From Chromera velia (taxonomy: Eukaryota; Sar; Chromeraceae): DNA of 46,360 bases. Below the pieces are notes generated by a model. It saw only the letters and a list, made by a program, of their open reading frames with translations. It had not been told where the DNA came from and did no database searches. How positions within the stretch are numbered: the first letter of the stretch is position 1; the number at the start of each line of letters is the position of its first letter. This document shows, one piece after another, positions 11,801-20,666 of this stretch. The stretch lies in the NCBI GenBank assembly GCA_018398765.1, contig JAHBMJ010005777.1, positions 1 to 46,360 on the forward strand, read 5' to 3'. The position numbers and the translations under genes are program-made.

Positions 11801-12914
11801 ATGAACGAAATACCAGCATTTCTAGAGTGGTGGGAGTCTCGGAGGAGGTGTCACGGAGGATCCGAAGGGCCTCTTCCCCCCGACTGTTTAGTCCACACGG
11901 GCAGCAGACAAAAGGAGTGCATGGGGGTCCAGCCCGACAGACTCGCATGGGGTCTGTTGTCGCATTTGGCGTTGTCACGTTCCTCGCGAGAACGCGTAAG
12001 ATTCGGCCCTGTCTTTGTCGGGACGCGGCCACCCGCTGATGTTCCTCTTGCCTCCTTGCTGTTGGCAGCCTGGATGAAGGTTGTCTGCGTGCAGTCACGG
12101 CTTCATTTGGTTACGATAACGGTGGAGGAGGAAGTGGACCTCCGGACAACTGAGGGGGTGCCTGAGAAGTTTCATTCAATCTGGGGTCCTCTGACTGCTC
12201 TCGTCCCGGTCAGCTAGGCGATCTATCTCTTCTTTTCTCGATCTTTCAGTTGGTAGGGTAGCGCTTCTTTCCTTCTCGTCTCTTACTGTGCTGGTCTTCT
12301 CTTACTATACTGCCCATCGCTTGCTCTCTGCATGTCTTTGGTGATGTCTCCTTGGGCCTCCCTCCGACAGTTATGTGCAGCTTCAGAAGAATGTTTATCT
12401 TTTTTTGAACGCCCCTCCTCCTCTTCTGCAGACACGACTCGAATACGACCCGTCACTCTCTGTGATCGCAAACGCCCAGCGCATCCACGAGCGCAGAGTT
12501 GAAGCTCAGAGGGCAGCGCAGCTGGGCGGAGGGTTGGACCGTGCGGGGATCGGTGGATCTTCTTCTTCTTCTTCTAGGCGGTCGGGTGGTTGGGTCTTCA
12601 ATCTGACAGCCGGGAGAAAAACGGTGGAGTTCCCGGCATGGGGAGCGGTACTTCGGGAAGTGGAGGCGCCGGGGGTGAATGGGAGCACTGAAAAGGTTTA
12701 TGATCGAGACGACAGGTCACTCGAGTTTGTGCTCACCCATGACTCCACAGGAACAGGGGGGGGGTTCGTCTCCTTCGATATTGTATTTGATTCTTCGCTT
12801 TTCAATCACGCCAAGGTCCGAAAGTTTGGTGGTGGGGTCTTGAACTGTGTGAGTCTGTTTCCGTCGTTTGTGGGGGGGGGGAGGGAAGAGGAGGCCGGTC
12901 TGGAGAAGCACTGA
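1..12914 (+). CDS. Modular type I polyketide synthase, C-terminal part (5' end outside the window)
   Basis: Iterates or elongates a polyketide chain from malonyl units on carrier domains; product unknown. Exons read from phase-matched GT-AG junctions: 1-309, 714-2068, 2312-7385, 7538-8032, 8887-9788, 10014-11083, 11305-12208, 12432-12914. They join without a break into about 3,529 codons ending in TGA at 12912. Domain order: structural-KR tail, ER, KR, ACP, then KS, AT, DH, structural KR, truncated ER, KR, ACP, and a condensation-like domain. Active-site motifs are seen for KS (DTACSSS, EAHGTGT, KTNMGH), AT (GHSVGEY), DH, KR and both ACPs (GIDSL). All acceptors except 7537 read CTGCAG. Oddities are the 152-bp duplication at 7289-7592, treated here as an intron, and the ER truncation. 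Family assignment is secure; the exact exon ends are inferred from sequence only. Confidence 0.9.
188..1600 (+). other. PKS enoylreductase domain A (split by an intron)
   Basis: Reduces the enoyl intermediate to a saturated chain using NADPH. The N-terminal part ([20 protein letters not shown], 188-309) is joined across the 310-713 intron to [10 protein letters not shown] at 714, the usual substrate-lid region of MDR-type ER domains. The cofactor-binding glycine-rich stretch AAGGGLDVG lies near 970-1000. The C-terminal part reads [12 protein letters not shown] near 1475-1510, matching the conserved ER tail. Compared with domain B this one is full length, so it is probably active. Confidence 0.85.
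310..713 (+). other. PKS intron with (GT)n microsatellite, ER domain A
   Basis: Donor GTAGGT after Gly codon base 1 and acceptor CTGCAG at 708-713 join SSSG to GVPLEF in phase 1. The body from about 441 to 679 is a degenerate GT/GTAT/GTCT microsatellite. The homologous intron in module B is 8033-8886 at the same codon and phase. Confidence 0.85.
1690..2650 (+). other. PKS ketoreductase domain A
   Basis: Reduces the beta-keto group with NADPH. The nucleotide-binding motif TGGRGGLG is encoded near 1702-1725, and the catalytic Ser/Tyr region FVLFSSVAS ... [12 protein letters not shown] lies in 2380-2465. An intron at 2069-2311 (phase 0, AAG|GTCGGC ... CTGCAG|GTGTTA) splits it before LGAWNLH. 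The position of the LDD stereochemistry motif reads LSD here and LSA in domain B, so the two KRs may differ in product stereochemistry; that is inference. Confidence 0.88.
2870..3120 (+). other. PKS acyl carrier domain A
   Basis: Carries the growing chain on a phosphopantetheine arm. The motif [16 protein letters not shown] at about 2979-3026 contains the modified Ser. It is followed by [15 protein letters not shown], the standard helix III region, and a preceding Ser-rich linker (2925-2960). The module duplication ends just inside this domain at about 3050. Confidence 0.9.
3205..4535 (+). other. PKS ketosynthase domain
   Basis: Condenses the chain with a malonyl extender. It starts [13 protein letters not shown] and contains the catalytic Cys in [14 protein letters not shown] (about 3700-3742) and the two His in [13 protein letters not shown] (about 4120-4155) and [12 protein letters not shown] (about 4259-4295). 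It ends with [12 protein letters not shown] at about 4489-4525. All three catalytic residues are present, so it should be active. Confidence 0.95.
4645..5570 (+). other. PKS acyltransferase domain, malonyl-type
   Basis: Loads the extender unit onto the ACP. It begins [15 protein letters not shown], has the nucleophile motif [10 protein letters not shown] at about 4947-4975 and the substrate-specificity motif SHAFHSPMM at about 5286-5313. HAFH is the established signature for malonyl-CoA rather than methylmalonyl-CoA. Confidence 0.93.
5785..6830 (+). other. PKS dehydratase domain
   Basis: Dehydrates the beta-hydroxy intermediate. The N-terminal hot-dog fold starts at HPLVG (about 5815). The catalytic His sits in [10 protein letters not shown], which fits HxxxGxxxxP (about 5905-5935), and the second-fold Asp is in [10 protein letters not shown], fitting DxxxQ (about 6560-6590). 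Both catalytic positions are intact. Confidence 0.88.
6870..7780 (+). other. PKS structural (non-catalytic) ketoreductase region
   Basis: Begins [10 protein letters not shown] after the DH and leads into the ER, the usual place of the structural KR half in fully reducing modules. No GxGxxG motif is visible, as expected. The exact 152-bp tandem duplication lies inside this region. Confidence 0.65.
7289..7592 (+). repeat. Exact 152-bp tandem duplication, candidate intron 7386-7537
   Basis: 7289-7440 and 7441-7592 are identical over all 152 bases. 152 is not a multiple of three, so reading through gives a stop at 7454-7456. The unit contains one AGGT (7384-7387 and 7536-7539). Splicing with GTGTTC at 7386 as donor and CCAGGCAG ending at 7537 as acceptor removes exactly one unit, restores QAGVLGLA and rejoins the frame of the downstream ER. 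Whether it is spliced, a real lesion or an assembly error cannot be decided from the sequence. Confidence 0.97.
8033..8886 (+). other. PKS intron with two (GT)n tracts and a GC-rich insert, ER domain B
   Basis: Donor GTGGGT and acceptor CTGCAG, phase 1, same site as intron 310-713 but about 450 bp longer. Degenerate GT/GTAT tracts run 8144-8438 and 8712-8849. Between them lies about 270 bp of unrelated GC-rich sequence (8440-8712) that is absent from the module A intron. Confidence 0.85.
8476..8712. mobile_element. Possible small inverted-repeat insertion inside PKS intron
   Basis: GGCCCCGGAGGGC at about 8476-8488 and its exact reverse complement at 8700-8712 bound a GC-rich block inserted between two GT microsatellites. 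A related word (CTCCGCCCTCCGTGGGGCC) also occurs near 8503-8521. No clear target-site duplication was found, so a mobile origin is only suggested. Confidence 0.35.
9428..10340 (+). other. PKS ketoreductase domain B
   Basis: Near-identical to KR domain A: TGGRGGLG motif near 9447-9470, intron 9789-10013 (phase 0) homologous to 2069-2311, and catalytic [12 protein letters not shown] near 10129-10166. The LDD-equivalent motif reads LSAG rather than LSDG. Confidence 0.88.
10575..10830 (+). other. PKS acyl carrier domain B
   Basis: [16 protein letters not shown] near 10681-10728 carries the phosphopantetheine Ser. The sequence departs from ACP A at about 10752 ([20 protein letters not shown]), showing where the duplicated block ends. 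A linker of about 80 residues follows, up to the intron 11084-11304. Confidence 0.88.
11330..12911 (+). other. Terminal condensation-superfamily domain, degenerate active site
   Basis: Two exons (11305-12208, 12432-12911). The start, [17 protein letters not shown] ... SEHPVLLWR, resembles the opening of NRPS condensation and CoA-dependent acyltransferase domains. The position of the HHxxxDG motif reads CNPLAMDRT (near 11670-11697), with both His missing. Later parts, [32 protein letters not shown] across the intron, and [18 protein letters not shown], fit the C-terminal half of the fold. Such domains in terminal position can release the chain to an alcohol or amine. Loss of both His suggests inactivity or a changed role. 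Confidence 0.6.
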
Positions 12915-14840
12915 GTCTGGCAGGGTGAATTTGAATCATATGAAGGCGTGAACCGTCCTGTAAGATTAGACTCCACGATCCTCATCGTCCATCTCTTGTG
13001 AGAGGACCCATTGCGTCCCTTTTCGTCATTTCTTCTTTCTCCTTTCTCGTGCCTTGTCTCCCTTAATGTTTCGATGGCTTTGACTTTCCTCCTATTTTTC
13101 TTCGCAGTGCAGTAAAAACCTTCCTTCGGGTTCCCTCTTTTTTCAAGCGGCATTAAATTATTAAGTCTGGTGAAATCTGTTAGAGTTGAACTACAGGTGT
13201 CTTCTGTTTCAACAGAATGTACAGTAGCGCCAAGCGCTGGCGAGCTCCCTGAGTGGAGTAATAGATCCCCATCAATTGTGTTGAGAAACTGCAACATGAA
13301 ATGGGGCCAGAGCCCGAGAGGGCGTGATGAGAGGGGAGAGGGTGCTTTTTGCACTGTCCGTGTTGTGCTCCTTCAAAATTCAATGTGAAGGTACGAATGT
13401 CCATTTCTGCATCTGAAGACAGAAGGAGGCCTATCTGGTGTTTTTTCAGCCTTCTCCTCCTCAGCTCCCTTTCGTGAACTCTGTCTGTATTTTTCCTCTC
13501 GCCCCCTCTCTTTCTCCCTGACTGGCTCTCTCTTCCCCCTTTGGCGGCTCTGAGCTGCATGCATGCCTTTCAAAATGAAGTCGGCTGCATGCCACTGTTT
13601 TCTCTGTATGACCTGGTACTACCTTGTACACTCTATATGTGTTATAATGTGTAAGCGAATGCCGCAATTGCATTTTTGGAAGTAACACTATTTGACTGAT
13701 GTACGTCAGCTTAATTGATAACAATCTGCTCACTTCTGGATTAGCAACGATAACTCATCATGCGCCATCGTTATCGGACCATAACAGGCGTTAAATTTAG
13801 CGTTCAGCAAGTCATAACACGAAAGTCAAATGATTAAATTTAATGATAAACTTTTTGATTTGATGTTTTTAGACTTCAATTTGGAGTCGTTGAAGTTCGA
13901 TCAGATTGTTCTTCTACATTCAGTCATTCAGTCACCTCGAGCACTCAATCACTCACTCCATCACCTCACTCACATTCACTTACTTCACTCTGATACTCTG
14001 ACGTGCATGTGCGGAGTCCGCGTGGCCCGCAGAGGCTATACGGCTATGCCACTGCCGCTCCGCTGCCCCCCGACGCATGTCAAGCCACGCCAAACACCGG
14101 AAACATGCGATTTATAACGATTTTTTTCATACATAAGTGTGATTTAATTAAATCAGTCGAAAGTTCTTAAAATCATAATTATTGTGTTACAAATCATTAT
14201 GATATAAAAGGTTCTAGAAATTCTTATTGTGACATACTATAGTTCCAGTGTACTTAGTCTATAAGCCCACAGTGTGGCAGCAATCAATCAATCAATAAAT
14301 CAGTTAGTAAGTGAATGAGTTAGTTAGTTAGTTCAAGGACGCAAAACCTGAGTTGAAGCGCTAAGCTCCCAGATGGCTCGGCCTGATAGCGCATGCATGT
14401 ATGATCAACCAGTCAACTAACCAGTCAATCAATATCAATCAACCAATAAAAAAACTTTAAGTTTGACACCAATTTAATTATTAATAATTTAATCAATTAA
14501 TTTAAATTAATTAATTAAAAAGACGTAGTCAGTGACTGAGGTATTTTCCAGTACTTAGTGCCTAGTTAGAGGTAGTAGTAGGGAATATCAGGTTCACTAA
14601 TGTTCACTACTTCATACAGGTCCACACCATAATAACACTAGTTAACACTAGTAATGGTACTTATAAATTACTAAATAAATTGTGATAATTATTTTATAAA
14701 TTGAACTAGATTAAACAAAATATTGAATTGTTTAAATTTGAGGCTGGCGAGTATTGACCGTGACCTAGGACCATGACTGATGAGTTTTAGATGGCTCAGT
14801 TTCTATTTAACTTTTGGTATCTCTTAGTTACTCTTGACTA
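12915..14840. other. Intergenic, no gene seen
   Basis: Downstream of the PKS stop the sequence turns AT-rich from about 13560. 14280-14340 and 14400-14520 hold short tandem tetranucleotides (AATC, TTAG) and AT-only stretches. No ORF here has coding character or splice context. Confidence 0.6.
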
Positions 14841-14930
14841 GTTTAGACTAGCTTTGACTTGCGCGTATGCTGAATGGACCTCCCTGATACTATACGACAC
14901 TTGAAGTGAAGAGCTGTCAACTCGTCCACG

Positions 14931-14968
14931 TCTGCGGCACGGCCGATCAAGATGGTCCACGACAGCGA
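14931..14968. repeat. Single diverged unit of the 33-bp minisatellite family
   Basis: The words CACGTCTGCGGCAC and CGATCAAGATGGTCC match the consensus of the array at 15373-15490 (CGCGTCTGCGACAC and CTATCAAGACATAGTCC) in order and spacing. It is in the same orientation. Confidence 0.5.
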
Positions 14969-15372
14969 CTTAGGCCGCGGGCTGCTATAGCTGGCACTTC
15001 TACGCAACCCTAGAGTGCAACCACTGTTCACGCACCATTCCGCGCGCATCTTAATAGCCCTGCGATTCATGGATAGATTAAAAGATTTGTACATATTTAT
15101 ACGCAGGGGCGATGAACCTGTGGAGGCCTGCGTGTGATGAGCGTCTCTCTATTGAGTTTGCATATTAATTTTCGACGGCCTTCATTGCACCTTCGTCCTT
15201 CCTGTCTAACGGCCGGGTATGTTATCAGCATCTTATTTTTGATAATGTTTGAATATTAGGATTGGAAATAGGATTTAATATGTATTTAGTAACTATAGGT
15301 GCCAGTTATAGTCTTGTGTGTTAAGTTAAAGTCACGGCAAAAAGAAAATTCATCTTTAATCCACTTTAATCC

Positions 15373-15490
15373 ATAGTCCGCATCTACGATAAACAATATC
15401 AAGCTATAGTCCGCGTCTGCGACACAGACTATCAAGACATAGTCCGTGTCTGCGACATGGACTATTAAGACATAGTTTGCGACGCCGACT
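15373..15490. repeat. 33-bp minisatellite, about 3.5 units
   Basis: ATAGTCCGC-type unit starts at 15373, 15406, 15439 and 15472, exactly 33 bp apart, with the last unit truncated. Units carry the word CGTCTGCGA. On the minus strand the array is open as an 11-residue repeat, because 33 is a multiple of three, but nothing supports expression. Confidence 0.85.
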
Positions 15491-15740
15491 ATCAAGTTGT
15501 CCGCGCGTCAGCAACTCTTATGATCAAGTGTCCTGTAGTATCAGGGATTGTATCAAGGAGGTAGCTGAACGCATACATATTATGATCACAGTCATATGAA
15601 TTACAAAATAGGTTGGAGACATGCTGTCTAAAGCTGAAGATATTAAGCTGAAAGGGGAGCGGGTAGGAGCGGGTGCATGGGCGCAGAGTCGCTGCAGACG
15701 CTTAAGTAAGTTAAGTTGATCAGGGTGGGCTCCTATGCTC

Positions 15741-15780
15741 CCACCCGGCCGTGGCGGGCCCCGCGGGGCCCGCGGGTGGA
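15741..15780. repeat. GC-rich palindrome upstream of the secreted-protein gene
   Basis: 15754-15773 is a perfect 20-bp palindrome (GCGGGCCCCGCGGGGCCCGC). An outer pair CCACCCG / CGGGTGG flanks it. It stands in a GC-rich island within otherwise AT-rich DNA about 250 bp before the ATG at 16031. A promoter role is possible but unproven. Confidence 0.7.
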
Positions 15781-16030
15781 CGGCGTCGCGGCGACGGCGG
15801 CGTCATTCAGGATCGCAAATCCGGCAGCTGCGCCGACGATGTGTATATACGATCAACCTCATCAATCTCTTCTTTATGCAAATCAAGTTTCCATTCACCA
15901 AGCCCTTCTCACATCCTTCTCACGTATGTATGTTCATACAAGTGTTCATTTATGCATGACCTGAGTTTGCATCTGTGATTCGAGAGAGGGCAGCAACGAA
16001 CGAAGAAAGATCTCGAGCCAGGCCGCAGAA

Positions 16031-16549
16031 ATGGTTTTGAAGTCCTTCCTCAGTCTGGCGGCTCTAGCCACCTGCCTCTCTCTTTCAAATGCCGTCTCCC
16101 TCTCACGGAGAGGAACTGCACTGACAGGGGAGGACTCAAACTCTGTCCCCGTGCTTGTAGGGCATCTGGAGGGTCTGTACTACAAGTTCGACACAGAAGT
16201 GAGTCAGGGGGAGCGCCTAAATGAATTTTGTTCTGAGCAATAAATGATCCACCAGTGAGTTTTCAGGATATGGTTGTCCCCTCATGCCGGCCTCTCTGAA
16301 AGCGCACTTTTTTGACTGCCTCCCTGTTTCTCGCACCTGGGTGCATGCATGCCCACAGGTTTATTGTTTACTCGAGGTTTCATCTCGGGCGGCATGGAGT
16401 CTGTAATGTGTTCTTGTGTCCGCTTGCCTGTGTACGCAGAATGTAGAAAAGCCAAACAAACGTCTCGTTTGTCAACGTATCTGCATCTGCCCGGTTTGGG
16501 AGGGTGCTCACAATAAGTGACTGGGTTCCGTGCGAACGACAATCGCGAC

Positions 16550-16586
<37 letters not shown>

Positions 16587-17950
16587 CCCTCCCCCCCCGT
16601 GTTGGAATGGCCGATGTGAAATTGCTGTGTTTGTACTCAGGAGAAGAAAATTCAATCAGAGATGGAAGAGAAGAAAAAAGAGTTCACAGACATCATCGAA
16701 GCAGCCACCATCGAGGACGCCAAGGTCTTGGCACAGGCAGAGGTAAGTGAGTCGGCTCTCTCTCAGAAGCAGAACAACGATCGAAAATGGAACGAAACAA
16801 AGAAGACCATTCTTTTTCGTGATGCAAAGAAGAGACTTTCGGCTCGATAGTCTGGAATAGACCCCCACCAGAGAAGAGAAGGGAAAGCACCGGATCTTAC
16901 TGGACGTACAGACCTCTCCCCCGTCTCTTGAGGGAGATTTTTCTCCTCTCCCTTCAGATACGGTGCTTACTCGATTCCTCACTCACTTCTTTCTGGTGAA
17001 AAAATATGCACATACTTCCAAATGTGTGAGATCCGATCATTTCCTACAGCCACCAAAGCTCCATCTGTGTGAAAAAAAAATGTCGCTCTGGTCATTCTGT
17101 TTCTTTCCTGGACGCCAATCTCGTCACTAACGTTTTTGCCCAACAACTGCTTTCATCAAGCTCTCATGACTCCTTCCCTTCCTCTGCTTTGAACCTCCAT
17201 GCTCTCTTCTTTAATTCGTTGCTGAAACAACGACTGTTCGGGACCCATTATTACGCAGTCTCCTTCCCTCGCATCTCCTGTCTGCCTTCTTTCTTTTCTG
17301 TCCCCTCATGTGTCCTCCTTGGTTTTTTCGTGGTTTCTTTCTCGTCTGCCGGATGCTTTTCTGCTCTGTGGCTCCTCTCCGTCTTCACAGTGAACCCTTC
17401 CGGCTTCGCTAGGAAAAATGGATGGGCTTCTCAACGGTGCCTCCCCCTCCATTCTTCCAGGAGACACCAGTCTCACGCGCTCTCTCTCTGAACTGCGTGT
17501 CGCTCGCTCTTTTTGAAAACATCTGCCCCTCTCTCCCTGTTCCTGTTCCTGCATGCAGATGAACAAAGAGCTCCAGGAGTTGTCTGACGAGGCCAGCAAG
17601 CAGGCGTCGTACAAAGAGGTTGTGGCGGCGGTGTTGAAGAAGATCACCTTCGGGGAATGGACGGCGGAGGGCAACATGAAGAAGATCTACAAGGAGGAGT
17701 CCAGAGACTCTGTGCCCTCACCCGCGCCCCTGGTGGGTCTCTTTACATGTAGACATGCTTGCGTGCGTCAAGCTTGCAGGAACAAATGAATTGAAGGAGA
17801 GTCGGGGGGGTGTTCGCAGCAGGCTGGGCGTGTGTATGCGAACGGACAGGTGGTCAAAACTGATAGAGACGGAAAAAGTGGCAGGCAGACAGACCGAGTG
17901 CACAAGAGAGAGACAGAGAGGGAGATCCCGAGAGAGTCAAAGGAAGGGAA

Positions 17951-17985
<35 letters not shown>

Positions 17986-18109
17986 AAGAAAGAAAGAAGG
18001 GCAGAAAGAAAGAAAGAGAGAAAGGAAGAAAGAAAAGAAAGAAAGAAAGAAAGAAAGGAAGGAAGGAAGGAAGGAAGAAAGAAAGAAAGCAAGAAAGAAA
18101 GAAAGGAAA

Positions 18110-18144
<35 letters not shown>

Positions 18145-18147
18145 GAA

Positions 18148-18182
<35 letters not shown>

Positions 18183-18202
18183 AGAAAAAAAAGAAAGAAA
18201 AA

Positions 18203-18233
<31 letters not shown>

Positions 18234-18242
18234 GCAGAAAAA

Positions 18243-18278
<36 letters not shown>

Positions 18279-18309
18279 GAGAAAGAAAGAAACAAAGAAA
18301 GAAAGGAAG

Positions 18310-18345
<36 letters not shown>

Positions 18346-18401
18346 GAGAAAAGAAAGAAAGGCAGAAAAAAAGAAGGAAAGAAAAGAAAGAAGGGCAGAA
18401 A

Positions 18402-18433
<32 letters not shown>

Positions 18434-19072
18434 AGAAAGAAAGAAAAGAAAGAAGGGCAGAAAGAAAGAAAGAAAGATTAACAAGCAGAGGGAAAGAAGG
18501 AGGGAGGAAGGGTGCGCCATTCACAAACAGAGATAGCGAGAATGACGACTGGAGAGAGAGAAAGAAAGGAAGTTGAGAAGAAAGGAAGAAAAAAGGAAAC
18601 ATACACGCACTCTTTTCCTCTCTCTCAAACACACACACATCTAGAGATGCAGAACAGAGAAAGAGAGAGCGATGCAAGCAGACATCCACACACACATCTG
18701 TAAACCAGTGACAGTGGGTTGGCCGGTTGCAGTCGCCTGCCTGCCTGTCCACTGACTGTTCCGATTCGAAATCACATGCGCTTGTCTTTCCCCTAGCTGT
18801 TGATTCGCGGGATAATGTCATCTTTGCTCTTCTTTTCAAAGATTCCTCTCTTCTCAGAGAGATTGCATCTGGTCTTCCGTCTGTCTGTAGTTTCATTGAC
18901 TGTCTCCTAGTTTATTGTTCTTTATGTTTGCCACTTGCTTGTTGTCTTTGCTCCTTGCTCTCTGCAGGTGGCAGCGTCAGTGAGTGTGGACGTCAGCGTT
19001 GACGCTTCTCTGATTGCAGAGGCCAAAGCGGTCATCTCGCAGATGCAACCGAAGGCAGACGCTCTCCATTGA
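16031..19072 (+). CDS. Small secreted protein of unknown function, four exons
   Basis: Exons 16031-16198, 16641-16742, 17559-17732 and 18968-19072, all phase 0, give 182 residues. The start ATG at 16031 opens a clear signal peptide (MVLKSFLSLAALATCLSLSN, likely cleaved after SNA), so the product probably enters the secretory pathway. The rest is hydrophilic and Lys/Glu-rich (EEKKKEFTDIIEAATIEDAK) with predicted helices; exon 4 encodes VAASVSVDVSVDASLIAEAK. No domain is recognised. Donors are GTGAGT, GTAAGT and GTGGGT; acceptors ACTCAG, ATGCAG and CTGCAG. The third intron is 1,235 bp and holds the polypurine tract. Exon structure is supported by phase and consensus only. Confidence 0.72.
16554..16583. 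repeat. (CT)n microsatellite in intron 1 of the secreted-protein gene
   Basis: An uninterrupted CT run followed by a C-rich stretch, about 55 bp before the acceptor at 16640. It may serve as an extended polypyrimidine tract. Confidence 0.9.
17950..18478. repeat. Polypurine (GAAA/GAGA)n tract of about 530 bp
   Basis: Almost pure purine on the plus strand, mixing GAAA, GGAA and GAGA units with only rare C. It lies wholly in intron 3 (17733-18967) of the secreted-protein gene. Long reading frames across it on both strands are composition artefacts. Confidence 0.95.
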
Positions 19073-20618
19073 GCAAGCACCAGCTGAAGAGGTCATTCTA
19101 GCCGAAATATGCCCACTCAAGAAGGGCACGGCCGGGACGTCGGGCGTCGGCCAATGCATGGATTGCGTTGGGGATTGGGGAGGGTGTTGGAGGGCGACTT
19201 TTATCCAGATCTCCAGCTGTAGAGTTCGACAAGGGGGGGTGGAGAAGGAGGGGGTGGAAGGGGGATACTGTTGTTCCGTCACACTTTCTTTTGTCAGGCT
19301 AGCTAAGGCGCAGCCGTACGTGTCTTTTGAGTTGTGGGGACAGACCTTCTGCACCTGCTCGCGCACGACAGAGACAGACAGAAAGAGAGAGAGACTTCGA
19401 GACTGATGCACTTGCAGAGGAAGCGAAAAAAAGAAGAATGCACGAGACGGCCTTAGAGACGGCCCTCGCTTGTCGTGTTAACAGATGGGGAGTTCTTGTT
19501 TTTCTTGGCATTTCTCTGTCATGGAAAAGCTGGCACTTCTGAATGCCTATCAGCCGCCCAGCTTCCATGATTGAGCGCTAGCAGCTATCAAGTCAGTCAA
19601 TGTCTCTTCGTTGTCTGCCCAGACGGAGCGTCGACCTGATTGCAGAGGCACTGAACCTTTGTTGAACACACAACTTTTTTAAACTTTGAAGTCATTGACA
19701 GTTGATAGTTTTCTGAATATAGAATCTACTGTTAAACAATACATTTTTAGATAAGTAATCATAAGTTTTACGGACTTATCTACTGTTTTAGTGATAAATT
19801 ATAGAAAGAAATTATATAAAAACAAACATATTTTTTGGGGGAGTTAAAGCTAATTAAATTGGTGAAAATCATGCAGTGACCTTCCATAAGTCTCTCGAGT
19901 ATAAAAGGTTTCAAAGGGTTACTGATGAATCAATGTCAATCATTTTTTAAAAATTGTCCCCGCTTTCAATTTCAAACCGATTTCAACTTCTGTGTTTATA
20001 CTTTCTCTAGCTTTCTCTGGAACCAAAATTATTAAGGAGATGGTTCAGAATGATAATTGAGGGTTATTAAGGGTTTTGTTATGTATATGATGAGAATCAC
20101 TGCAGCTGAATCTACAGCCGCAGTGCAGCTAAGTACAACGTGTAACACTGCAGCACTAAATAAGCCATACCAACTACTGCTTGCATGCCTGCTCAATATT
20201 TTTATTTTTGAACGACATATATTAATAGATACATACGGACTTTTTTTTTTTATGATTTTGTTAGTTAGTCCAATTTAGTAGCCTTAGTGGCAAGTCAAGG
20301 TTTAAACTTTGGCTCTCCATTTACTTTATATTAATATATAAATTGCAAAAAATATTTTTTCAACCCCACATATTCCTTGCATGCAGTAGCTGGCATATCG
20401 ATACAAAGTGACGTACGTATTAATATATATATACATGCATGCAGCGAGTTCATGCTTGAAACATGTGCAAGATCATGCATCGATCAAATTTGTATACCGA
20501 TGGTGTATTGCATGTGCAGTCATGTTAATGCATCATTTGCACACAGTACACGGCGTTGTCTTGTTTTTCTCGTTTGTGTCTGCAAGCAGCTGAGTCTGAG
20601 CGACCAGGCGACCCGTGA
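19073..20618. other. Intergenic, mostly AT-rich, no gene seen
   Basis: Nothing with coding character apart from a short echo of exon 4 (TGATTGCAGAGGC near 19008 recurs near 19637). From about 19660 to 20440 the DNA is strongly AT-rich. Confidence 0.55.
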
Positions 20619-20666
20619 ACTATATACCAAGGAAATTTCTGCTTCCGTCTCCATGCATGCGAAACG

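Noticed and set aside
17755-18900. Lys/Arg/Glu-rich and Phe/Ser/Leu-rich ORFs of 250-320 codons
   Set aside because: They are translations of the GAAA tract on both strands within an intron.
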